In this document: positions 26,413 through 35,511 of the stretch, in pieces
How positions within the stretch are numbered: position 1 is the stretch's first letter
How the letters are laid out: every line of letters starts with the position of its first letter
NCBI GenBank assembly: GCA_032718475.1
Contig: JAUCBJ010001846.1
Span: forward strand, 434,001-498,000
Origin: Nemertoderma westbladi
Taxonomy: Eukaryota; Xenacoelomorpha; Nemertodermatida; Nemertodermatidae
Length of the DNA: 64,000 bases
Reading direction: 5' to 3'
Notes under the pieces: generated by a model
The model's database searches: none
The model's input: the letters and a program-made list of their open reading frames with translations, nothing else
Told to the model about the DNA's origin: nothing
Translations under genes and position numbers: made by a program

Positions 26413-27663
26413 ATGAATGCAGTTTTAGATCAATTGGTGCACTTAGAGTATGCACTCAACACCCTGTATATCTTGTTTAGCGCAGCACTGGTGCTTTGGA
26501 TGGCCGCAGGCTTTTCAATGTTAGAAGCAGGCCTTGTCCGCTCTAAAAACGTGGTAGACATCCTAACAAAAAATATTGGCTTGTATTCCATTGCCTGCCT
26601 TTGCTACCTGTTGATGGGTTATAACGTCATGTACGGTGATTCGGCCAGCTCACTATTGCCCAGTTTTGGTCATTGGTTTTTAGGCGCTGATGCTAGTGTT
26701 AAAGATGTTTTAGCTAGCCCTGATGAGGTTGGTTATTCGAGCATGGCAGATTTTTTCTTCCAAGTTGTTTTTGTCGCAACCGCCATGTCTGTGGTTTCAG
26801 GAGCTGTGGCTGAGCGCATGAAGTTGTGGTCTTTTTTTCTGTTTGTCATTGTGATGACCGCTTTTATTTATCCTGTTCAAGGCTACTGGCATTGGGGGGG
26901 TGGTTTTTTAAATAAACTTGGCTTTGTTGATTTTGCAGGCTCTGGTGTCGTACATCTGGCGGGGGGTGCGGCTGCCCTTGCAGGTGTTTTATTACTTGGC
27001 CCTAGAATCGGTAAATATGTGGGGGGGCATATCAAGGCAATTCCAGGATCTAATTTATCACTAACAGCGTTAGGTACCATGATTTTATGGCTGGGCTGGT
27101 TAGGCTTTAATGGCGGTTCACAATTAGCGATTGGTGATATTGAAAATGCTAATATCGTCAGCTTGATTTTTGTTAATACCAATATCGCGGCGGCGGCTGG
27201 TTTTTTAGCAGCGCTTTTATTTTCCAAATTGGCTTTTAAAAAGTCTGATTTAACACTGGGTTTAAACGGTGCGCTCGCAGGTTTAGTAGCGATCACTGCA
27301 AGCCCAGCCACCCCCTCAGTGGATATCGCCATTTTGATTGGTGGATTAGGCGGTGTGATTGCGACCTTATCTATTTTGTTTTTAGATCGCTTAAAGATTG
27401 ATGATCCGGTGGGGGCTATTTCAGTTCATGGATCAGCCGGAATTTTTGGTTTACTTGTGGTGCCATTAAGTGACCCAGCGGCCTCTGTATTTCATCAATT
27501 AATTGGTGTGGTGGTTATTTTTGCTTGGGTTTTTGTTTGCTCGTTTGTCGTATGGTTTGTCATTAAAAAGTTTGTTGGTTTGCGAGTCAGTGAGCAAGAA
27601 GAGCTAGAAGGTAACGATATTCATGAATGTGGCTTAGAGGCTTACCCTGATTTAAGTAACTAA
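26413..27663 (+). CDS. amtB: Ammonium transporter
   Basis: This 416-residue inner-membrane protein of the Amt family has about 11 membrane segments and conducts ammonia/ammonium. It has an FSMLEAGLVRSKN segment early on and both pore histidines: one in GSGVVHLAGGAAALAG near residue 180, the other in SVHGSAGIFGLL near 340. The C-terminal cytoplasmic tail of about 25 residues is where PII normally docks. A PII gene follows 34 bases downstream, as is usual for amtB partners. Confidence 0.95.
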   Translation: MNAVLDQLVHLEYALNTLYILFSAALVLWMAAGFSMLEAGLVRSKNVVDILTKNIGLYSIACLCYLLMGYNVMYGDSASSLLPSFGHWFLGADASVKDVLASPDEVGYSSMADFFFQVVFVATAMSVVSGAVAERMKLWSFFLFVIVMTAFIYPVQGYWHWGGGFLNKLGFVDFAGSGVVHLAGGAAALAGVLLLGPRIGKYVGGHIKAIPGSNLSLTALGTMILWLGWLGFNGGSQLAIGDIENANIVSLIFVNTNIAAAAGFLAALLFSKLAFKKSDLTLGLNGALAGLVAITASPATPSVDIAILIGGLGGVIATLSILFLDRLKIDDPVGAISVHGSAGIFGLLVVPLSDPAASVFHQLIGVVVIFAWVFVCSFVVWFVIKKFVGLRVSEQEELEGNDIHECGLEAYPDLSN

Positions 27664-27697
27664 TTGGTTGATTCAATAACGTAAAAGGAGTCTAGTA

Positions 27698-28036
27698 ATG
27701 AAAAGAATTGAGGCAGTTATTCAAAAATTTAAATTAGAAGCGGTCAAAACCCATCTTGAGCAAAATAATGTCCGTGGTATGACCGTGTATGATGTGCATG
27801 GTTTTGGTCATCAAAAAGGTCATCGGGAATCTTATCGCGGTGTACAAGTTAATGCTGAGTTTGTTGAAAAAATTAAACTTGAAATCATTGTGGATGATAA
27901 GGATGTTGAAAATGTTGTTGATTTGGTGATTGAAAAAACCCACAGCGGCAAAGTGGGGGATGGCAAAATTTTTATCTCTACCATTGATGATGTGATTCGT
28001 ATTCGAACAGGGGAGCGAAAAAAAGATGCATTGTAA
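27698..28036 (+). CDS. glnK: PII nitrogen regulatory protein (GlnK type) with Val at T-loop position 51
   Basis: PII proteins sense ATP/ADP and 2-oxoglutarate and control AmtB and glutamine synthetase. The 112-residue sequence is canonical through MKRIEAVIQKFKLEAVK, GFGHQKGH and the C-terminal GKIFISTIDDVIRIRTGE. In the T-loop, Tyr46 (E-S-Y-R-G) is kept. Residue 51, the tyrosine uridylylated by GlnD in enteric PII, is valine here (codon GTT at 27848). If GlnD acts on this protein, it cannot do so at the normal site. A ribosome site AAGGAG lies 8 bases before the ATG. It is co-transcribed with amtB. Confidence 0.95.
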   Translation: MKRIEAVIQKFKLEAVKTHLEQNNVRGMTVYDVHGFGHQKGHRESYRGVQVNAEFVEKIKLEIIVDDKDVENVVDLVIEKTHSGKVGDGKIFISTIDDVIRIRTGERKKDAL

Positions 28037-28117
28037 AGTGCTAGTGACCCCCATGTTGCATGAATCAATTTCAGTGATCAGCTTTGAATAAAGTTTAGTT
28101 TTTGTTAAGGTTTAGAG

Positions 28118-29934
28118 TTATTCTAATTCTTTAACAATTTGATAAAAAACATTTTCTAAGACATCACTGCCTGTCTTGGTCAGGTGGCCATTATCAAAGT
28201 ATAGTGGCTTTCCTTCTGCGTTTTTGTAAGAGCATTCAGGCCGACAGAAGTAATCAACAATAACAATGCGTTTAAAATTCTGACCTTCTATTTTAGAAAG
28301 CTCACTAAATAATTTTTTGTTTTTTACAAGGTAATCTTGCTTCGTTTGGATGATGAGCTTTCCATTATTTTTTATATTTTCGTACATCATGCGAGGAATA
28401 TGCTTTGAGTGTACTGGAACTGGGTCGATAAAAATAACCCCTATATTGACTTTTTCTAATTGGGTTACCAATTGATTAATGACCCTATAATCAATTGCAG
28501 AAGGTGAATAATGCAAAATAACGTGACTGATGCCTTGTAAGATAACCTCGTTAACAATAGACTTCAAAGAAGGGCCGCCGATCATTAATGGGTTGTTTTG
28601 AACAATAAAGTGCAGGCTATTTCCATTTTTTCTCGCAACTTTTGCAAAAGCACTTTTAATAGAGTCTGCATGACTGTCCCCAACCAACATCAGTTTGTTT
28701 TTAATATTTTTTGTTAAACCCGTTAATTCACAGGAAATAGCGCTAGTTCGACCAAAAATATGAAAAACTCGAAAAATTTTGCCACAGCGATACGTTGAAC
28801 GATCTTGAGATACTTTAAAGAGATGCATCTCTTTGATAGAAAACATCCTATCTTGAATAAAAGGCAGGCAAAATGAAAGCAGGATTGTTAACAAACAAGC
28901 AATGACTGAGAATCTTACAATACTACTATTAAACTTGCGTATTTCAACGTATTTGTGTAGTAAAAATGCACTTGAAAAAATTAACAACAAAAGGATAACA
29001 AGTGCTTTAATATTTAAAACGGGTAGGTTTTGGCCTGCAAATGGCTCAGATAGATACAATACAATGATAGGAAAATGAACGAGGTAAATTGAATAGGAAT
29101 ATTTGCCAAGCACCACAAGAACTTTTCCTACCATAGAAGCTTCAATTGCTTTTGGCAGTCCAGTCATCAAAACCAAACCAGTCAGAAATACAACCAATAA
29201 TGTAGATAACCCAGGATGACCATTAATAATGCTTACAGATTGTCCATCAACCTTAAAAATTAAGAGGATAACTACTAAAAAAAATAAACCTACCCCCCCA
29301 GCCATTTTAAGTGAATAAAGCGCACATCGCCTTTATTAGTAAAAAAGTAAGCAACTCCATACCCTAATAAAAATTCCCATATTCTTAAAGGCATTAGAAA
29401 AAATGACGTTTTTGGCGAAATCCCCGTGATGAAAAAACAAATCAATAAAGACCCAAATAAAAAAACAGGGAGAAACAACCTATTTTTAGCAAAAAACCAT
29501 GCCAGAAGCGGAATCATCAAGTAGAATTGAACCTCTACCCCCAAAGACCAAAGGTGTAACAAGGGGTTAAATTCTGCTTGACTGAAATATGAGTTTTGCA
29601 TCCAAAAACCAATGTTCGAGAGAAAAATACTTCCAAACCTTGCCTGCGATACAACCTGATGTGTTTCATTAGGCGTATTAATAATAAATGATATAATCAC
29701 CGTGAAAAGTATCACCACATAATACGCAGGCAAAAGCCGATTGGCTCTTCTTTTGAAAAATACTTTATTTTGACCGTTATAAAGCACAGCAATTAAAAAG
29801 CCACTGATGACAAAAAAAACATCAACCCCAAGGAATCCATTTTGCATGGCTTGAAATCCCAAATGAAAAAGCACAACAAAAAGAACCGAAAGGCCTCTCA
29901 GAATTTGTATGTCTAAACGAAACTTCATGGACAA
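28118..29934 (-). pseudogene. OafA-type membrane acyltransferase with SGNH domain, split at a G7 tract (frameshifted or phase-variable)
   Basis: Two overlapping frames together make one acyltransferase-3 protein of about 605 residues. The first frame (29290-29934) gives the N-terminal half, with RGLSVLFVVLFHLG and FFVISGFLIA, then stops right after a run of seven G (plus-strand C at 29293-29299). The second frame (28118-29305) continues the membrane part (GKYSYSIYLVHFPII) and ends in a periplasmic SGNH esterase-like domain with G-D-S-H-A-D and a late D-N-G-H-L-T-K. Such proteins O-acylate surface polysaccharides. One extra G, or a -1 ribosomal slip on GGG-GGG, would join the halves. It is either a phase-variable gene switched off, a programmed frameshift, or a homopolymer sequencing error. 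Confidence 0.85.
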
Positions 29935-30167
29935 CGAATTTAAAAATTTAGGTGGAATTTGGCATCAATTGTAAACTGTTTGTATTATTTTTTGTGCACC
30001 CCTAAACAGAGGCAGTGTTTATAAATGCCTGCTGGAGGCATGTGATGCGTTTATAAGCATGTTATCTCCACCCATTTTGAACATGCAAATGGCATCAAAC
30101 AGTTGTTCAGTGAATTGATTTTTATTATCATGTCTTGCATTGAATACCAAAGCCTCAAACCCAGCTC
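29935..30167. other. Divergent intergenic region
   Basis: This 233-base gap separates the acyltransferase from prfB. It holds one small perfect stem (ATGCCT and AGGCAT at 30027-30043) and a repeated GTTTATAA word. No ORF or clear promoter is seen, though promoters for both flanking genes must lie here. Confidence 0.4.
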
Positions 30168-31268
30168 ATGTCACATGCACCAACCGTATCCATCAAAGAC
30201 AGCTTGGATGATCTTGATCAGCGCCTTTTAATGCTCGCTCAACACTACAACATCTCCCAAAAAAAAGAACGCTTGGCTGAAATTCAAGCGGAAATCGAAC
30301 TACCCACCAATTGGTCAGCCATTGAAAAAATGTGTGAATTTGAACAAGAACGCAAACAAATCGAACACATCCTAGAACCATTTTATAAAAGCACACAATC
30401 CCTACTAGAATTACAAGAACTATTTGAACTCATCAAAACAGACGATCAATCACTAAAAGATGATTTGGTAAAAGAAATTGAACAACTTCAGTCCACCATT
30501 AAGCGATTAGAATTCTTGCGTATGTTCTCAAGCAAGCTAGACCAAAACAATGCATATTTAGACATTCAATCAGGCTCAGGGGGCACTGAAGCCCAAGACT
30601 GGGCGCAAATGATCCTAAGAATGTACACCCGTTTTTGTGAATCGCAAGGCTTTAGTGTTGAGATGACCGAATTCTCCCCAGGGGATGTCGCCGGCATTAA
30701 AAGTGCAACCCTTTATGTACAAGGCCTGTATGCCTTTGGTTGGCTTAAAACTGAACTGGGCGTTCACCGACTGGTTCGAAAATCCCCCTTCGATTCAGGC
30801 AACCGCAGGCACACCTCATTTGCCGCTGTATTTGTCGCCCCTGAAATTGACGACTCAATTGAGATTACCATCAACCCAGCGGATATTCGCATCGACACCT
30901 ATCGAGCCAGTGGTGCAGGGGGTCAACATGTGAACAAAACTGACTCTGCCGTTCGTATAACACACCTGCCCACCAACACCGTGGCACAATCCCAAAGCTC
31001 TCGTTCGCAACACCAAAACAAAGACCAAGCCATGAAACAATTGCGCGCCAAACTCTACGAACAAGCACTGCTGAAAAAAACACAAACCCAACAACAAGTC
31101 GAACAAAACAAATCAGACATCAGTTGGGGCAACCAAATTCGCTCCTACGTGCTTGACCAATCACGTGTGAAAGATTTGCGCACCCAGCTAGAAACCAGCA
31201 ATGCACGAGCCGTGTTAGACGGTGAGCTAACCGATTTTATTCAAGCAAGCCTAAAACAACAAGTGTAA
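30168..31268 (+). CDS. prfB: Peptide chain release factor 2, no programmed frameshift
   Basis: RF2 ends translation at UAA and UGA. The 366-residue protein has the SPF stop-recognition tripeptide (RKSPFDSGNRRH) and the catalytic GGQ motif (SGAGGQHVNKTDSAVR) near residue 250. In many bacteria prfB needs a +1 shift at a CUU-UGA-C site around codon 26. Here the equivalent region (AQHYNISQKKERLAE) is one open frame with no such stop. RF2 autoregulation by frameshifting is therefore absent. It is followed by lysS after 5 bases, a common pairing. Confidence 0.96.
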   Translation: MSHAPTVSIKDSLDDLDQRLLMLAQHYNISQKKERLAEIQAEIELPTNWSAIEKMCEFEQERKQIEHILEPFYKSTQSLLELQELFELIKTDDQSLKDDLVKEIEQLQSTIKRLEFLRMFSSKLDQNNAYLDIQSGSGGTEAQDWAQMILRMYTRFCESQGFSVEMTEFSPGDVAGIKSATLYVQGLYAFGWLKTELGVHRLVRKSPFDSGNRRHTSFAAVFVAPEIDDSIEITINPADIRIDTYRASGAGGQHVNKTDSAVRITHLPTNTVAQSQSSRSQHQNKDQAMKQLRAKLYEQALLKKTQTQQQVEQNKSDISWGNQIRSYVLDQSRVKDLRTQLETSNARAVLDGELTDFIQASLKQQV

Positions 31269-31273
31269 TCAAC

Positions 31274-32779
31274 ATGACAGAAATCACAAAAAACAACCCC
31301 CTAAGTCCTGAAGACTCAACCTTGCTAGCAACACGTCAAGCCAAGCTAAAAGAACTTCGCGCTCAACAAAAAAGTGCCTACCCCAACCATTTTAAGCCAA
31401 CACACTCCACCCAATCGCTACACCAAACGCACAAAGCAATAAACCCTGAGCAACTTACAGATAAAAAAGTAGCCACCTGCATTGCCGGGCGGATGATGAC
31501 GTGCCGCGTCATGGGCAAAGCGGCCTTTTGTCACTTGCAAGACGAGACAGGGCGTATTCAAATTTATATTCAACAAAAAACCATTGGCGATGGGGCTTAT
31601 CAAGCCTTCAAAGACTTTGACCTAGGCGATATCATAGGCGTTGAGGGTCATTTGTTTCTCACCAAAGTTGGCGAGCTAACCGTTTGGGCGCAAAAAATAG
31701 AACTACTAAGCAAATGCTTGCACCCCTTACCCGAAAAATTCCATGGCCTAAAAGACCGTGAACAATGTTATCGAAAGCGTTACCTAGACTTACTTGTCAA
31801 CCCAAATGCTAAAGCGGTGTTTAAAAAACGGGCCGCTGTGGTGCAATTTATTCGAAATTACATGGAATCACGCTCGTTTTTAGAAGTTGAAACACCCATG
31901 ATGCAAACCATCCCCGGTGGCGCCAATGCCAAACCCTTTGAGACTTGGCACAATGCCCTAAACCGACCGCTTTTTTTACGCATAGCGCCCGAACTGTATT
32001 TAAAACGGCTGATTGTGGGCGGGTTTGAAAAAGTATTTGAAATCAACCGAAACTTTAGAAATGAAGGGCTCTCCACTCGCCATAACCCAGAGTTCACAAC
32101 AATAGAATTTTATCAAGCCTATGCCACTTATAACGATTTAATGAAACTCATTGAGCAACTCCTTCAATCGCTAACAACTAAGCTTTTGGGTGAAAAAAAA
32201 CTCAACTATCAAGGCCAACTATACGACTTTCAGCAACCCTTTAAGCGCATTCAATTTTTAGAGGCCATCTTTGAACAATACCCAGAGATTCAAGCATTTT
32301 CAACCAATCCAGCTAAAATGCACGCCTATGCCAAGGCGCACCAACTTAAACACAAACCTGATGATGGCGCCTTACAAATTTTGTGTCATATCTTCGACAA
32401 ACTCATTGAACCTACACTCATCCAGCCCACCTTTGTGACCCATTACCCCACCATTATTTCGCCCTTGGCTCGACAATTTGATGACACACCAGCGCTAACA
32501 GAACGCTTTGAACTATTTATTAGTGGCCGAGAAATCGCTAATGGTTTTTCTGAACTAAACGACCCTGACGATCAAGCCAGCCGTTTTGAGGCTCAAGTGA
32601 AACAGCGTGAAGCGGGGGATGAAGCGTCCATGTTTTTTGATCATGATTACATAAAAGCGTTACAATACGGCTTGCCACCAACCGCAGGTGCAGGTATAGG
32701 GATTGACCGATTGGTCATGTTGTTGACTGATTCAGCGGCCATTAAAGATGTTATTCTATTTCCGCATCTACGCGATTAA
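31274..32779 (+). CDS. lysS: Lysyl-tRNA synthetase (class II)
   Basis: LysS charges tRNA-Lys. The 501-residue protein has an N-terminal OB-fold anticodon-binding domain (GRMMTCRVMGKAAFCHLQD) and the class II catalytic core. The core carries FLEVETPMM (motif 1), FRNEGLSTRHNPEFT (motif 2), ISGREIANGFSELNDP, and GAGIGIDRLVMLL (motif 3). It is co-transcribed with prfB. The coding strand of this pair is unusually C/A-rich compared with the genes downstream. Confidence 0.97.
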   Translation: MTEITKNNPLSPEDSTLLATRQAKLKELRAQQKSAYPNHFKPTHSTQSLHQTHKAINPEQLTDKKVATCIAGRMMTCRVMGKAAFCHLQDETGRIQIYIQQKTIGDGAYQAFKDFDLGDIIGVEGHLFLTKVGELTVWAQKIELLSKCLHPLPEKFHGLKDREQCYRKRYLDLLVNPNAKAVFKKRAAVVQFIRNYMESRSFLEVETPMMQTIPGGANAKPFETWHNALNRPLFLRIAPELYLKRLIVGGFEKVFEINRNFRNEGLSTRHNPEFTTIEFYQAYATYNDLMKLIEQLLQSLTTKLLGEKKLNYQGQLYDFQQPFKRIQFLEAIFEQYPEIQAFSTNPAKMHAYAKAHQLKHKPDDGALQILCHIFDKLIEPTLIQPTFVTHYPTIISPLARQFDDTPALTERFELFISGREIANGFSELNDPDDQASRFEAQVKQREAGDEASMFFDHDYIKALQYGLPPTAGAGIGIDRLVMLLTDSAAIKDVILFPHLRD

Positions 32780-32802
32780 CACATAAAAAATAGAGAGCTA
32801 TT

Positions 32803-34062
32803 ATGCTAGAAATTAAAGACATTACACTGCCAGATATTGGCAATTTTGACCAAGCCAATGTGATTGAAATTTTGGTCAATGTGGGGGATATGGTTGAACA
32901 AGAAGAGAGCCTAATCACCTTAGAGGGAGACAAAGCCTCGATGGAGATCCCCTCGCCTGTGGCGGGTAAAATTACAGAAATTTTGCTCAACATTGGGGAT
33001 ACCATTAAAAAAGACCAGCTCATTGCCAAAATTGCGTTGGTAGATCGTCAGGCCGATTCAAGTGTATTACCTGAACAAAAATCAGCTAATATACCAAGCC
33101 CACAAAATGCGCCTGAAAAAAGCCCTAAACCTTTGGCCAGCGCTGCTAGTCAAACAAAGTCCACAACAACGAATTTGGGCGCAACCATGCTAGAAGCAGG
33201 CTTGGTACATGCCTCGCCCTTGGTCAGAAAAACAGCCCGTGAGAAAGGCATTGATTTAACCCAAATTCAAGGTAGTGGTGCTTTTTATCGCATCACCATT
33301 GATGACCTTCACAACTCACAAAAAACCATACAAACCCCCTTGCCCGATTTTTCAAAATTCGGCTCAGTCAGTCGACAAAAACAAAGCCGAATTCAACAAC
33401 TTGCTGGCAAGCATTTACAAAATTGCTGGCAGAGCATTCCGCATGTCACCCAATTTGATCAGGTGGATATTACCTCCCTTGAAGCCTTTCGCCAAAATAT
33501 GAAAGCACAGTCAGCTGAGAAGGGTGTTCGGTTGACCCTTTTAGCTTTTATTATGAAGGCATCGGCTTGTGCATTGAAACATTTCCCAACATTTAATGCC
33601 AGTTTTGACCCGTCAAGTAGTGAGCTCATATTAAAAGCTTACTACCACATTGGCTTTGCTGTGGACACGCCCGCAGGGTTGGTAGTGCCCGTGATTCGGG
33701 ATGTTGATCAAAAAACAATTTATGACATCGCAGGTGATCTTCAACAGTTAAGTCAACAAGCGCGTGATGGTAAATTAACACCCGCTGATATGCAAGGGGG
33801 GTGCTTTAGTATTTCAAGTTTAGGGGGCATTGGCGGTACACAATTTACGCCTGTTGTAAACAGCCCAGAGGTGGCTATTTTAGGGGTATCGAGGGCGGCT
33901 CAACAGCCTATTTGGAATGAAAAAACAAAACAATTTGAGCCTAAACTAATGTTGCCCCTAGCACTCTCATATGATCATCGGGTGATTGATGGAGCTAAGG
34001 GTGCTCGTTTTATCACGTATTTAAATAGTTTATTAACCGATATTCGTCGTGTTTTATTGTAA
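32803..34062 (+). CDS. aceF: Dihydrolipoamide acetyltransferase, E2 of pyruvate dehydrogenase
   Basis: E2 accepts the acetyl group on a lipoyl arm and passes it to CoA. The 419-residue protein has a single lipoyl domain (lysine about 44 in L-E-G-D-K-A-S-M-E), a Q/P/S-rich linker, a peripheral subunit-binding domain (HASPLVRKTAREKGID, about 131-165) and the catalytic domain ending in L-S-Y-D-H-R-V-I-D-G. Many gammaproteobacterial AceF proteins have two or three lipoyl domains, so this is the short form. E3 follows 24 bases after its stop. The E1 gene aceE, normally just upstream, is missing here. Confidence 0.92.
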   Translation: MLEIKDITLPDIGNFDQANVIEILVNVGDMVEQEESLITLEGDKASMEIPSPVAGKITEILLNIGDTIKKDQLIAKIALVDRQADSSVLPEQKSANIPSPQNAPEKSPKPLASAASQTKSTTTNLGATMLEAGLVHASPLVRKTAREKGIDLTQIQGSGAFYRITIDDLHNSQKTIQTPLPDFSKFGSVSRQKQSRIQQLAGKHLQNCWQSIPHVTQFDQVDITSLEAFRQNMKAQSAEKGVRLTLLAFIMKASACALKHFPTFNASFDPSSSELILKAYYHIGFAVDTPAGLVVPVIRDVDQKTIYDIAGDLQQLSQQARDGKLTPADMQGGCFSISSLGGIGGTQFTPVVNSPEVAILGVSRAAQQPIWNEKTKQFEPKLMLPLALSYDHRVIDGAKGARFITYLNSLLTDIRRVLL

Positions 34063-34086
34063 TTAATGAAGGTATAAGGAGTTTTT

Positions 34087-35511
34087 ATGTCAGTTAAAAA
34101 TACACAAGTGATTGTCATCGGTGCAGGGCCTGGGGGGTATAGTGCGGCTTTTCGCGCAGCCGATTTAGGCAAAAAAGTTACTTTAGTGAATGCTTATGAT
34201 GTGTTGGGTGGGGTATGTTTAAACGTGGGCTGTATTCCGTCTAAAACTTTGTTACATGCAGCTGAAGTGATCAATGAAACGAAGGCCATGCAAGCGCACG
34301 GCGTGGATTTTGGGAAACCTAAAATTGATATCAAACAATTAGCCAACCATAAAGATCAGGTGGTTTCAAAATTGACTAGCGGTTTATTAATGTTGGCGAA
34401 GAGGCGAAAAGTGGATATTGTGATTGGTAAGGCCAGCTTTTTTTCTACCAATGAATTAGTGGTTGAAAACAAGGGTCAAAAAACCACCATCCAATTTGAA
34501 CAATGCATTATTGCCACAGGCTCTTGTGTGACCAAGATTCCTAGCTTTCCCACAGATCACCCAAGCCTAATTGATTCAACAGGCGCACTAGAGCTTCAAT
34601 CTGTCCCTAAAAAAATGCTCATCGTCGGTGGGGGCATTATTGGGCTGGAGATGGCAACCGTTTATCATGCACTGGGCACTCAAATCAGTATTGTGGAGCT
34701 CGCTGATCAATTAATTCTAGCCGCGGATAAAGACATGGTGGCATCCCTTGAAAAAATTATTCAAGCTCGTTATGAACATATTTATTTAAATACCAAGGTC
34801 ACAAAAGTTGAGCCCGTGAAATCATCCCAATCACTAACCGTTCATTTTGAAGGCAAAGGTGCACCCAAAAAAGCAACCTTTGATCAGGTACTTGTAGCGG
34901 TCGGTCGTTCACCCAATGGCCAATTATTAGGGGTCGAAAAAATAGGCCTTCAAGTCGATGAACGCGGGTTTATTCCTGCGAATAATCAGCAAAAAACCAA
35001 TCTACCCAATATTTATGCCATTGGCGATGTGGTGGGTCAACCCATGTTAGCCCATAAGGCAGTTCATGAAGGCAAGGTAGCTGCTGAGGTCATTTGTGGC
35101 CAGCCAAGCTGTTTTGACCCGATGACAATCCCTAATGTTGCTTATACCGACCCAGAGCTTGCGTGGGCAGGTTTGACTGAAAAAGGACTTAAAGCAAAAA
35201 ATATTCCCTATGAAAAAGGCGTTTTTCCTTGGGCAGCTAGTGGCCGTTCTTTAAGCATTGGTCGAGAAGAGGGGATGACAAAATTATTATTCCACCAAAA
35301 AACCAAGCGTTTAATTGGCGGGTGTATTGTGGGCACTAATGCGGGCGAGCTAATTGCACAGGTGGTGTTAGGGATTGAGATGGGTGCCACAATAGAAGAT
35401 TTTTGCCTAAGTGTTCATGCTCATCCGACATTGTCAGAAACGATCGCCATGGCAGCCGAGATGGTGCAGGGGTCAATCACGGATTTAATGCCACCGAAAG
35501 TGAAAAAATAA
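34087..35511 (+). CDS. lpdA: Dihydrolipoamide dehydrogenase (E3)
   Basis: E3 reoxidises the lipoyl groups using FAD and NAD. The 474-residue protein has the FAD-binding VIVIGAGPGGYSAAFRA, the redox disulfide in C-L-N-V-G-C-I-P-S-K (Cys44 and Cys49), the NAD-binding MLIVGGGIIGLEMA, and the C-terminal active-site HAHPTLSE. An AAGGAG ribosome site precedes the ATG. The next gene, argG, begins at the very next base after the stop codon. Confidence 0.96.
   Translation: MSVKNTQVIVIGAGPGGYSAAFRAADLGKKVTLVNAYDVLGGVCLNVGCIPSKTLLHAAEVINETKAMQAHGVDFGKPKIDIKQLANHKDQVVSKLTSGLLMLAKRRKVDIVIGKASFFSTNELVVENKGQKTTIQFEQCIIATGSCVTKIPSFPTDHPSLIDSTGALELQSVPKKMLIVGGGIIGLEMATVYHALGTQISIVELADQLILAADKDMVASLEKIIQARYEHIYLNTKVTKVEPVKSSQSLTVHFEGKGAPKKATFDQVLVAVGRSPNGQLLGVEKIGLQVDERGFIPANNQQKTNLPNIYAIGDVVGQPMLAHKAVHEGKVAAEVICGQPSCFDPMTIPNVAYTDPELAWAGLTEKGLKAKNIPYEKGVFPWAASGRSLSIGREEGMTKLLFHQKTKRLIGGCIVGTNAGELIAQVVLGIEMGATIEDFCLSVHAHPTLSETIAMAAEMVQGSITDLMPPKVKK

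Noticed and set aside
30193-31106. Minus-strand ORFs opposite prfB
   Set aside because: They are antisense shadows of a strongly conserved gene and show no independent motifs.
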